This document shows positions 1-7,007 of a DNA stretch of 25,083 nt, piece after piece. The notes under the pieces are model-generated. The model ran no database searches, was not told the origin of the DNA, and was given only the letters and a program-made list of their open reading frames with translations. A program made the position numbers and the translations under genes. The stretch spans positions 1 to 25,083 of IMG/VR virus record IMGVR_UViG_3300025141_010114; one strand, 5' to 3'. Each line of letters opens with the position of its first letter. Position 1 is the stretch's first letter. The stretch comes from a virus.

Positions 1-1
1 A

Positions 2-112
2 AACATCGGTACTACCGCCGCTTCAGCATATGACTGGACATGTGATGTGGTTGGCTACTTTGATGGAAGCATAACTGTCTGGGAAGTTGTACAAAAGGCA
101 CAGTGGAGCTAA
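2..112 (+). CDS. 3' end of an unrecognised gene
   Basis: An open frame enters from the left edge and ends with TAA at 110-112, giving the last 36 residues of a protein (ending ...VVQKAQWS). The fragment is short, with alternating polar and hydrophobic residues and several aromatic residues, which suggests beta structure. Nothing in it allows a family call. It sits directly upstream of the terminase in the same reading frame, separated only by TAA and two codons, so the two genes are probably co-transcribed. It could be a small virion protein, but that is a guess from its position in an assembly module. Confidence 0.6.
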   Translation, partial: NIGTTAASAYDWTCDVVGYFDGSITVWEVVQKAQWS

Positions 113-118
113 TGGAGT

Positions 119-1738
119 TTGCCAAAGCAATCTAAGAAAGCTTTAGAAGAAGTCAAGAAGTGTCAAGGAGACTTTGCCTACTTCTGCAAGTATCTTAAGA
201 TTCTAGATAAGAGTGGCAACGTTGTTCCCTTCAAGCCAAACTATGCACAAAAAGATTTCTATCAAACTTTAGAAAAAAATCCGTGGATATATACTTTGAA
301 GGCAAGGCAGTTGGGCATGACAACTGCAATTGCTGCGCACCTCTTTTGGAAAGTACTTTTTACGCCCAACTTTAAGTGTGCCGTTCTGGCACATACCCAA
401 CAGGCATCAAAGAACATCTTTGAGATCTACCATAGATTTCATCAATACCTACCTAAGTTTCTTAAGTTCAAGTGTGATACTTCTAACGTTAATGAGTTAA
501 AGTTCTTTCATGGCGGTGGCTTGAAAGTATCTTCAGCTACATCTTCTCACTTTAGAGGTTCAACATTTAATGCAATCCATGCATCAGAGCTTTGCTTCTA
601 TAATAATTTAAAAGAAACAATTGCATCAATCTTCCAGACTGTTGCTGATAACTCAGAGATCATTATTGAAACTACAGCCAATGGACTTAATGAAGGCTAT
701 AGGCTATGGATGGAAGATAATGGTTTTGGTAAACTGTTTATTCCATGGTATACAGATAAGACCTATGTCTCCGCTCCCTTACCTAACAAAGGGTTAAATG
801 AGTTCGAACGTAAGTACAAAGCCAAATATAACCTCACCAATAAACAGATGGGGTGGGTTAGGAAGACTGTCGATATTAGGTGTGGTTCTGATATCAATAT
901 CTTTCATCAAGAGTATCCTGCTTCTGCTGCACTAGCCTTTATTACAACTGGTACTAAGTTCTTTAATTGTTCTTTCCCTGAGGCTATTAAATTAGAAGAA
1001 GAGGGTCTAATAGAGTACTCTCCTCCTGTACAGTATCGTTCATACGCCATGGGAGTCGACTCTGCAAGTGGTTCACCAACTGGTGACTATTCTGCTGCAG
1101 TTGTTGTTGACATCACTGATAGACGAAAGATGTTTGTAGCTGCCACCTATTACAAGAGAGAACCCCTCTCAGAGTTCGCTTCAGCCTGTCTATTGTTAGG
1201 TAAGAGGTACAATGCCCTAGCCTGTATAGAGTCTAATAGTATTGGTATGTCAGTCATAGACAGATTCCAAATGGATAATTATGTGCACCTTTATAGGAGA
1301 ACACAGTTTGATAAGATCGGTAATCAGTGGGTAGAGAAATTAGGATTTAATACCTCACCACAGACAAGACCAATGATGTTGGCTAGATTGCAAGAACATA
1401 TCAATAAGAAGTGGTTAAGCCCTGTATGTCAAAGAATCAAATACGAAATTAATTCTTTTGTATATAATCAGAATGGCAAACCCGAAGCAGCCTCTGGTCA
1501 ACATGATGACCTTGTATTTGCTACTGCCTTAGCTTTGATGAGTATTGATCAGGCAGACTCTTATACTATGGAAGTTGAACAAAAGAATAGACCACATGGT
1601 ATTGCTGGTGTTTTGGAATGGGAATGTAATACAGGAAAGCTTTATAAAGACAATCAAGGATTCTTTGATGACGAACCTTTGTTCAAGAATCCAATGTCAA
1701 CAGAACAACAGTTAGATAAAAAATTAGGAATTGTATGA
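119..1738 (+). CDS. terL: Terminase large subunit (DNA packaging ATPase/nuclease)
   Basis: This is the motor protein that docks on the portal, pumps DNA into the procapsid and cuts the concatemer. The ATPase half shows a variant Walker A, KARQLGMTT at residues 61-69, Walker B plus catalytic Glu in NAIHASE (151-157), and a coupling motif, IIIETTANG (181-189). The RNase H-like nuclease half shows GVDSASGSPTGDYSA (312-326, Asp314), ACIESNS (368-374, Glu371) and GQHDD (460-464), the expected three acidic sites. The 539-residue length fits the family. The start is TTG at 119, because the next in-frame Met is residue 67, inside Walker A. A GGAG lies 10 bases upstream at 105-108. An ATG at 112 forms the TAATG junction usual in this genome but is in another frame and stops after seven codons. 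A one-base error in the TTT at 118-120 is possible. The stop overlaps the next gene as ATGA. Confidence 0.95.
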   Translation: MPKQSKKALEEVKKCQGDFAYFCKYLKILDKSGNVVPFKPNYAQKDFYQTLEKNPWIYTLKARQLGMTTAIAAHLFWKVLFTPNFKCAVLAHTQQASKNIFEIYHRFHQYLPKFLKFKCDTSNVNELKFFHGGGLKVSSATSSHFRGSTFNAIHASELCFYNNLKETIASIFQTVADNSEIIIETTANGLNEGYRLWMEDNGFGKLFIPWYTDKTYVSAPLPNKGLNEFERKYKAKYNLTNKQMGWVRKTVDIRCGSDINIFHQEYPASAALAFITTGTKFFNCSFPEAIKLEEEGLIEYSPPVQYRSYAMGVDSASGSPTGDYSAAVVVDITDRRKMFVAATYYKREPLSEFASACLLLGKRYNALACIESNSIGMSVIDRFQMDNYVHLYRRTQFDKIGNQWVEKLGFNTSPQTRPMMLARLQEHINKKWLSPVCQRIKYEINSFVYNQNGKPEAASGQHDDLVFATALALMSIDQADSYTMEVEQKNRPHGIAGVLEWECNTGKLYKDNQGFFDDEPLFKNPMSTEQQLDKKLGIV

Positions 1739-1974
1739 GTGAAAAAGTAGATTGGAAAGCACTCAATGAAAAGGTTGCTAATATGAAACCTAGAAGGAAG
1801 GGTACCTCTCAGCTTACCTTTAGAGAGATTGAAGAAATTAAAGAGAAAGTATGGTGGGAAGAGTACGATGTCCCTGGTGGTATAGTTAGATTGGCTAAAG
1901 AGTATAACTGCCCTAAGGGACTAGTCTCAAGATATAAAACATTAACCGCCCAAGGAAAGGGATGGAAAGGTTAA
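1735..1974 (+). CDS. Small helix-turn-helix protein, possible terminase small subunit
   Basis: This 79-residue protein overlaps the terminase stop by four bases (ATGA), so its translation is probably coupled to TerL. Residues 47-68 look like a helix-turn-helix: a helix containing GGIVRLAKEYNC, a turn, then PKGLVSRYKTL. The rest is charged, and the C-terminal tail is basic. A small DNA-binding protein next to TerL suggests the packaging-site recognition subunit. However, small terminases usually precede TerL, and this one is short and has no obvious oligomerisation region. It could equally be a regulator of the structural genes that follow the leader at 1975-2061. The helix-turn-helix is a reading by eye; the terminase role is inference from position. 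Confidence 0.5.
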   Translation: MSEKVDWKALNEKVANMKPRRKGTSQLTFREIEEIKEKVWWEEYDVPGGIVRLAKEYNCPKGLVSRYKTLTAQGKGWKG

Positions 1975-2061
1975 TCGTAATATTTGAAAATTTTGTATAT
2001 TTATTATGAAAAGTGTGGGGCATAACCCGTCGTGACAGGCACGTAAAACTGGAGGTAACAA
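1975..2061 (+). promoter_or_regulatory. Leader upstream of the scaffold-capsid genes, possible late promoter
   Basis: This is the longest non-coding stretch at the head of a gene block. Its first part is very AT-rich, with TTGAAA at 1984-1989 and TATGAA at 2005-2010. The spacing of 15 is short for a sigma-70 promoter, so the promoter call is weak. Two small inverted repeats follow: GGG/CCC around CATAA (2018-2028), and CGTG/CACG around ACAGG (2031-2043). A strong ribosome site, GGAGG (2051-2055), serves the ATG at 2062. A phage-type RNA polymerase promoter cannot be excluded; I see no second copy in the window to define a consensus. Confidence 0.35.
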
Positions 2062-2841
2062 ATGCCACTTTTGGACAATACAGCGTTAGAAAGCCTAGGA
2101 GAAGTACTAGACCAAGACTTCGAACCCAAAGCTGATGATTCCTCGCTAGAATCGAAACAAGAGGAACAGGTAACACCTGAGCCTCAGACAGAAGAAGCTC
2201 CCTCGGAGGAGTCAACAGAAGTAGATGAATCTGGACATCCGATTCCATATGGCAGATTCAAGAGTGTAGTTGAGACTAGGAATACACTGCGGAGTGAGAA
2301 CGATACTCTCAAAGCTCAATTACAAGAAATGGAGAGTCGATTTAAGAATATTAAGACTCCTGTTGCTGGGTCGGTTGAACCATCCCCTACGGAACAGACA
2401 GATTGGTTAGATGATTATCTTGCAAAAGATACTGTTCAATCTGGAGTACCCGAAGGTTATCGTGATGAGACTACTCAATACCAGCAATTAGATTCTAGGA
2501 TTCAACAGTTTGAGATTAGAGAAGCTCAGAGTGAACTTCAACTTGAACTGCAATCAGCAAAGGCTAAATACCCTGCTGTTAATGATGACATTCTTCTTCA
2601 TGCAGTCATTCAGGATCCCACTGTGGATGTAATGGATGTTGCAGAAAAATATAATACTTATGTTGCCTCAATTGAGGAAAGAGCTATCGCTCGCCATCTA
2701 GAGGAGAATAAGCCTAAGGCTGCTCCTAGATTAAATGGCGTTTCTTCTGGGCACACCCCAGGCAGTAATACTGCCAAAGGTAAGCCAAGAACTATGGCAG
2801 AAGCTCGTGCTGCTGCTTTAGAATTTTGGAAAACTAGCTAA
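2062..2841 (+). CDS. Head scaffolding protein
   Basis: Scaffolding proteins direct coat subunits into a correctly sized shell around the portal and are then removed. This 259-residue protein has the usual build. Residues 1-57 are strongly acidic and disordered. A PYGRF segment at 62-66 leads into a coiled coil over about 67-94 (SVVETRN, LRSEN, LKAQLQEME). A long charged helical middle follows. The C-terminal end is basic and Ala-rich (KGKPRTMAEARAAALEFW), where scaffolds typically bind coat. It lies directly before the major capsid gene, as in most tailed phages, with only 18 bases between. The start is ATG with GGAGG eight bases away. No protease motif is seen, so it does not look like a fused protease-scaffold. 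Confidence 0.85.
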   Translation: MPLLDNTALESLGEVLDQDFEPKADDSSLESKQEEQVTPEPQTEEAPSEESTEVDESGHPIPYGRFKSVVETRNTLRSENDTLKAQLQEMESRFKNIKTPVAGSVEPSPTEQTDWLDDYLAKDTVQSGVPEGYRDETTQYQQLDSRIQQFEIREAQSELQLELQSAKAKYPAVNDDILLHAVIQDPTVDVMDVAEKYNTYVASIEERAIARHLEENKPKAAPRLNGVSSGHTPGSNTAKGKPRTMAEARAAALEFWKTS

Positions 2842-2845
2842 CATA

Positions 2846-2857
2846 AGGAGGATTTTA
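2846..2857 (+). promoter_or_regulatory. Strong ribosome site of the capsid gene, shared with the 23883 gene
   Basis: AGGAGGATTTTA lies just upstream of the capsid ATG. The same 12 bases occur at 23869-23880, at nearly the same distance from the ATG of the 108-residue protein. It is a near-perfect match to the 16S anti-Shine-Dalgarno and implies high translation. Confidence 0.6.
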
Positions 2858-2859
2858 TA

Positions 2860-4305
2860 ATGCCAGCTACTTTAACAACGCTTGATTCTGTCCTAAAGGA
2901 ATTTTATCTCGGACCAATTCAGGATCAATTAAATAACGAGGTACTTGCGCTTGATCTCATGGAGAAAGCAAGTGTAGATTGGAGTGGGAAGAGGGTTATC
3001 ATCCCTGTTCATACTTCTCGGAACTCTGGTGTAGGCTACAGAGGAGAAGGTGGTACGCTACCTACTGCTGGTCAGCAAGGTTTCTCGAACCTTACTGTAA
3101 ATGCCGAGTTCCTATATGGTCGGTTCCAAGTTTCTGGACCCGCCATCGCTGCTGCCAAGACTGGTGGCAAAAACTCATTCATCAGTTATGTTGATGCTGA
3201 GATGACTAAGCTCGTTTCTGATATTCGCAATGAGGCTAACCAACGTACATTCGCTGGTGGTCGTGTTGTCGGTTATCTCAATGAGAAGAAAACTAAGCTA
3301 GCTAACGTTACATGGGAGTTTAGTGGTGATAGTGCTCGATTGGATCGCATGCACCAAGTATGTCGTGCTGCTGCAGCCGGTCCATTTGAACTTGCTGTGC
3401 TGCTAGTTCGTTGTGATACTCTAGAGACGATCTCTCAAGAGAGACTTCGGGACGACGCTGTTCCTAGTACTGCTGTTGATCAGTCTGCTGGTACAATTGA
3501 GTTTGTAGGAGCGGTTGATACACGCACCGATATTAATGGCGCTACCGTACCTCCGGGTACTGCGATCGCCGTGGTCGTTCGGTATCGTGATCAAAATGCC
3601 GGCGTCCAAGCTCGGATTGATGATGGTACCGTTGCCTTCCAAGAGCTTGCTGCTTGTGCTGGGACAGGAAATGCTGCTACTACGGTGCAGGAGCCTCTCG
3701 GGGTTTTCTCCTGTTTGCATGATCAGGAGTACTTTGGGCTCGGTACTGGTGCTGCTGGCGGGGTGGCTGCTACTCAGATTAGAGATGGTTCTGGTGAACT
3801 GATTGGTACTGGTCACTGCACTCTGTCTGCTGATGATAGTCGTGCTGGACTCTCTCTTGGAGAGTTGCAGAGGCTTATTGATCAGCTTGACATTGATTCA
3901 GGCGAGGCTCCAGATGTGATGCTAGTGCACCCTGTATTCCGACAGGCATATGCCGGTTTGATGGTTTCTACTGCGAATAACAACAACAACTTGGTTGTTG
4001 ATACTACGTCCGCTGGAAAGGGAGATGCTGGGTTCAGTGCCTTCTCTTTCAACAACATTCCATTCAAGTCTTCTAGGCATTGTCCTAAAGGCATGGTCGT
4101 TGCTCTGCACACGCCCTCTTGGAAATTGACTGAGCTTGAGTCTGGTGGGTTTGCTGATCTCGATGGGGCTGTTCTCAGCCGCACTGCGAATGCAGATAAC
4201 TGGGAAGGGTTCTATCGCTGGTACTACAATCAGGTTTGTCTCCGACCGAACGCTAATGGCGTCTTGGTAGGATTCAGCTTCCCTGGTTCTGCTGCTGGTG
4301 CTTAG
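2860..4305 (+). CDS. Major capsid protein
   Basis: This is the shell-forming coat subunit. The N-terminal part is typical of HK97-fold coats: an early helix (DSVLKEFYLGPIQDQLNNE), a strand with RVIIPVHTSRN, a glycine-rich loop (GYRGEGGTLP, about 65-74), then a segment resembling the E-loop and spine helix (ELVSDIRNEA-like stretch near 113-125). The C-terminal part has SLGELQRLIDQLDIDSGEAP followed by DVMLVHPVFRQAYAGLM, a pattern recurrent in coat families. At 481 residues it is longer than a plain HK97 coat; residues of about 150-310 may hold an inserted domain. It follows the scaffold, has a very strong ribosome site, and is followed by a strong terminator. Codon use differs sharply from its neighbours: by hand count 19 of 25 Arg codons are CGN, against 3 of 19 in terL, as expected for a very highly expressed gene. 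Confidence 0.9.
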   Translation: MPATLTTLDSVLKEFYLGPIQDQLNNEVLALDLMEKASVDWSGKRVIIPVHTSRNSGVGYRGEGGTLPTAGQQGFSNLTVNAEFLYGRFQVSGPAIAAAKTGGKNSFISYVDAEMTKLVSDIRNEANQRTFAGGRVVGYLNEKKTKLANVTWEFSGDSARLDRMHQVCRAAAAGPFELAVLLVRCDTLETISQERLRDDAVPSTAVDQSAGTIEFVGAVDTRTDINGATVPPGTAIAVVVRYRDQNAGVQARIDDGTVAFQELAACAGTGNAATTVQEPLGVFSCLHDQEYFGLGTGAAGGVAATQIRDGSGELIGTGHCTLSADDSRAGLSLGELQRLIDQLDIDSGEAPDVMLVHPVFRQAYAGLMVSTANNNNNLVVDTTSAGKGDAGFSAFSFNNIPFKSSRHCPKGMVVALHTPSWKLTELESGGFADLDGAVLSRTANADNWEGFYRWYYNQVCLRPNANGVLVGFSFPGSAAGA

Positions 4306-4334
4306 ACCTTAGGTCAGGCTAAATTAGGCTTTAA

Positions 4335-4376
4335 GGGGCAGGATGGTTCACACCGAACTGTCTTGCCCCTTTTTTG
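4335..4376 (+). terminator. Rho-independent terminator after the major capsid gene
   Basis: A 15-base-pair stem (arms 4335-4349 and 4355-4369, fully paired if G-U pairs are allowed) closes a five-base ACACC loop and is followed by a run of T from 4370 to 4375. This is a textbook intrinsic terminator and the only strong one I found in the window. Placed after the capsid gene, it probably lowers transcription of the downstream portal and tail genes relative to capsid. Confidence 0.93.
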
Positions 4377-4389
4377 TATTAAGGAAGAT

Positions 4390-4566
4390 ATGGACTTTAT
4401 ATTACCAATTTTTATGTTTTTAGGAATAGTCTTTGTAGTCCAAGTGAATATTATCACTTGGCTTTTTACTGAAAGGCTATACCATAAAGTTAAAGAAGAA
4501 AAGGCAGTTGAGAATAGAAGTCCAGTTTCAGGTTATGCCACAGTGTTTGCAATGGAGGATGACTAA
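4390..4566 (+). CDS. Small single-pass membrane protein
   Basis: This 58-residue protein starts at the ATG at 4390, served by AAGGAAG just upstream. A longer reading from TTG at 4363 would begin inside the terminator stem and is unlikely. Residues 3-26 form one hydrophobic helix (FILPIFMFLGIVFVVQVNII). A charged cytoplasmic-looking tail follows, with Lys/Glu-rich and polar residues. It lies between the capsid terminator and the Gly/Ala-rich gene, sharing a TAATG with the latter. Its function is unknown. A pinholin-like or virion membrane role could be imagined, but nothing in the sequence decides it. Confidence 0.7.
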   Translation: MDFILPIFMFLGIVFVVQVNIITWLFTERLYHKVKEEKAVENRSPVSGYATVFAMEDD

Positions 4567-5111
4567 TGGCTTTTAAATTTGGTAAAGGTGAGGGAGTCCC
4601 TAGTCATGAACGACGCATGGCTGCTTTAGAAATGCAAAGGAAGAGAGAACAAGAAAGTGCTATGGGTGGCGCAGAAGCTGTTGGATTGGGTCTAAGTATA
4701 GCAGGTGCAATTGCTGGAGGTGTAATGGGCGGTCCTGCAGGAGCAGTCGCAGGTTGGAAAGGCGGAGAAGCTCTAGGTGGACTAGGAAAAGCTGCAGTGG
4801 CTCCTAGCCAAGGTGAAGCGGTGCAACATCTTAAAGGAGCAATTGGTTCTGGTATTGCTGCAGCCCCGGGCATAAGTGATATTATGGAAGAAGGTGCTGA
4901 AGCCTCTGAGGCTGTTGGGGAAGCAGGAGGTGTTGCGGCTAAGGTAGCAGCATTAACTAAGGCGCCTGTAACTGATAAAGAAATTGAAGAATATAGATTT
5001 GGTAAGTCCGATCCATATGGTACGGGGCGTAGGGCTGCAGCCCATAAAATACGGGCTGAGTCTATGACTGCAGATGCAGGATTGCGAGAGCTTTATAGAG
5101 GTACAAAATAA
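4566..5111 (+). CDS. Gly/Ala-rich hydrophobic protein, possible internal virion component
   Basis: I do not recognise this 181-residue protein by family. Its first 33 residues are charged (KGEGVPSHERRMAALEMQRK). Residues 34-75 are dominated by Gly and Ala with repeated GxxxG spacing (AVGLGLSIAGAIAGGVMGG), the pattern of membrane-inserting glycine-zipper helices. The remainder is Ala/Glu-rich and ends in a basic segment. It overlaps both the membrane-protein stop and the portal start by TAATG and has GGAGG upstream, so it is translated as part of the portal group. Similar Gly/Ala-rich proteins travel with DNA in many podoviruses. An ejection or capsid-internal role is inference from composition and place. 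Confidence 0.7.
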   Translation: MAFKFGKGEGVPSHERRMAALEMQRKREQESAMGGAEAVGLGLSIAGAIAGGVMGGPAGAVAGWKGGEALGGLGKAAVAPSQGEAVQHLKGAIGSGIAAAPGISDIMEEGAEASEAVGEAGGVAAKVAALTKAPVTDKEIEEYRFGKSDPYGTGRRAAAHKIRAESMTADAGLRELYRGTK

Positions 5112-7006
5112 TGGACTATCCTAATCTAAAAACCCCTTTAGCCAAAGCTAAAACAGATAAGTCAACTTATACTAGATTATGGGATTTGGCTTTAATGTAT
5201 TTACAAGGCAAACAACACATTGTCTATGACAAGAATTTAAAGTCCTATGTTACAGCCAGGATGGATCAACATAAGGCACAGTATACAGTCAACCTCTTAG
5301 TTAACATCTATCGACACATCGTTTCTAGACTGGCAGTTGAGTATCCCTCAATTTCAGTTCTTCCTGCTTCTCCTTCAACAGAGGATATTCTAAAAGCTAG
5401 ATCCTCAGAAGAAGCACTTAAATATTACTGGCACAGTAACAACATGAAAGAAGTTATTAATGAAGCCGTTAAGTGGCTTGTTAGTACTGGTAATGTTGGA
5501 CTACAAACATTCTATGATCCTGATCTAGAGTCAGTTGGTACTAAGGTAGTTTCTCCTTATGATCTGTTTTATGAATATGGTGTTAAGGGACCAGAGGAAA
5601 GTCAATGGGTTGCCGTTAGGCAAGTTGTTGTTAAAGAAGAATTAGAGAAGCGCTTTCCTAGATTCAAGGATAAGATATCAACATTGCCAGATGCAGTAGT
5701 ATCTTATGGTGGTGGTAGTTGGGAAGACGCACCAGAAGGTAGGGCAGAGGTTTATGAAGTATATTGGAAGGATGGTAGATATGCTTTGATCAACGGAGAT
5801 CTACATCTATTCGAAGGAGAATACCCCGTTGGTTCACAACCTGTACAATTAATTCGTTATACTGATATCCCCTATAGTTTATGGGGAGTTGGTCTTGTCT
5901 CTAATCTATTAGATCTACAATCACTCTATAACAGAGTTAGAAATCAAGTTGTTGATAATGTAGACCTTATGAGTCACCCTAAGTGGTTGATCCCTAAGAC
6001 AGCAGGTGTGCCTGCTAATTCAATCAAGGGTAAGCCGGGGGAGAAGATTTATTATAATGCTGCAGGAGGTGCACCACAACAGATTGCTGGTGCTGGATTA
6101 CCACAGTATGTTATGAACCATATTCAGCAATTGCAAAATGAAATGCTAGATGTTGCTGGACTACATTCAACATCAGTTGGAAAGAGGGCTGTAGGTATCA
6201 ACTCTGCCGCCTCTATTAATGCTCTTTCTGAAAACGATACTTCGCAACTTCAAGTAACACAACAGAATATTGAATATGCTGTACAGAATATAGCTAAAAC
6301 AATTCTAATCTTCATGAAGGAATATTACGATAAACCAAAGATGATGAGAATGTTGGATGGTCAAGGTTCAGTTGTATTCAAGAGTATTTCATCGACCGAA
6401 GTTGTTGATACTCCTGAGATCTTTATCGAAGCCGGATCACTCTTCCGAGATGAAACTATGGACAGGAAGCAAAGAATACTAGACATGGTTGAAATGGGTA
6501 TTATTGATAAGGACGAGGCTGCTGCTGAATTACACTTTAAGACAGACAACAAGTCTATCCTAGATAAACTAGCCACCATGTCACACGCTCAGGACATGCT
6601 TAAAGCTGCTGTCGCAGGAAGAGGAATTGAATTCTTCCCAACAGATGATCTAGATTTGATTGAGAGAGTCTTTGCCGAGTATATTAGAAGTCCCGACTTC
6701 TATGAACTCTCACCACATTTGCAACAGCATGTATCCAAGATTTATGGACAGATATTCCCAGCCAAGGGACAGAAGGCACAGCTACAACAACTTAAGTCTG
6801 GTGGTGCTAAAGCTGCCAAACAACAAGGTGCAGAGGCTGATGCTAAAAAGGCTAAGGCTAAGGCTGCTATGGATAAAGATCTTTCCTTCTTTAATCGTCC
6901 TGCGCAAACTCAAGGCAGAGGTCCAGGGCAACCTGCAACCCCTGAAGAGGCTGCAGCCAGAGGTGCTGAAGCAGCTATGGGTGGTGGCGTAGGAGGAGGA
7001 GGTTGA
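5111..7006 (+). CDS. Portal protein (head-tail connector ring)
   Basis: Portals form the dodecameric ring at one capsid vertex through which DNA enters and leaves. This 631-residue protein fits the T7/P22-like portal size. Its N-terminal region carries the common pattern NLLVNIYRHIVSRL (61-74) followed by a P..SVLP segment (79-85), then a helical stretch with EEALKYYW and a conserved GNVGLQTFYDP. VVSPYDLFYEYG (146-157) matches the wing region. The stem and crown helices follow, with QLQNEMLDVAGLHSTSVG typical of the C-terminal half. The last 70 residues are Lys/Ala/Gln-rich and end in a Gly tail (GGGVGGGG). It starts at a TAATG overlap with AGAGG upstream. Unusually, it lies downstream of scaffold and capsid, not upstream of them. 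Confidence 0.92.
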   Translation: MDYPNLKTPLAKAKTDKSTYTRLWDLALMYLQGKQHIVYDKNLKSYVTARMDQHKAQYTVNLLVNIYRHIVSRLAVEYPSISVLPASPSTEDILKARSSEEALKYYWHSNNMKEVINEAVKWLVSTGNVGLQTFYDPDLESVGTKVVSPYDLFYEYGVKGPEESQWVAVRQVVVKEELEKRFPRFKDKISTLPDAVVSYGGGSWEDAPEGRAEVYEVYWKDGRYALINGDLHLFEGEYPVGSQPVQLIRYTDIPYSLWGVGLVSNLLDLQSLYNRVRNQVVDNVDLMSHPKWLIPKTAGVPANSIKGKPGEKIYYNAAGGAPQQIAGAGLPQYVMNHIQQLQNEMLDVAGLHSTSVGKRAVGINSAASINALSENDTSQLQVTQQNIEYAVQNIAKTILIFMKEYYDKPKMMRMLDGQGSVVFKSISSTEVVDTPEIFIEAGSLFRDETMDRKQRILDMVEMGIIDKDEAAAELHFKTDNKSILDKLATMSHAQDMLKAAVAGRGIEFFPTDDLDLIERVFAEYIRSPDFYELSPHLQQHVSKIYGQIFPAKGQKAQLQQLKSGGAKAAKQQGAEADAKKAKAKAAMDKDLSFFNRPAQTQGRGPGQPATPEEAAARGAEAAMGGGVGGGG

Positions 7007-7007
7007 T

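Noticed and set aside
54-57. CMPC in the 294-residue protein as a thioredoxin-like site (coordinates given are residues 54-57, not bases)
   Set aside because: No thioredoxin fold pattern surrounds it and the protein sits among adhesin genes.
3515-3802. Second plus-strand open frame within the capsid gene
   Set aside because: It is a +1-frame shadow without its own start signals, and nothing suggests a frameshift in the coat gene.
3421-3816. Minus-strand open frame of 131 codons inside the capsid gene
   Set aside because: It lies entirely opposite a confident coat gene, has no ribosome site or neighbours on that strand, and has a composition typical of antisense reading.
4363-4389. TTG start for the small membrane protein
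   Set aside because: The codons fall inside the terminator stem and T run; the ATG at 4390 has a ribosome site and gives a normal membrane-protein N-terminus.
4566-5111. Shared DAGLREL(Y) peptide in the 181-residue protein and the giant protein (near 23161)
   Set aside because: The match is about nine residues, the codons differ and the surroundings are unrelated, so it is probably chance.
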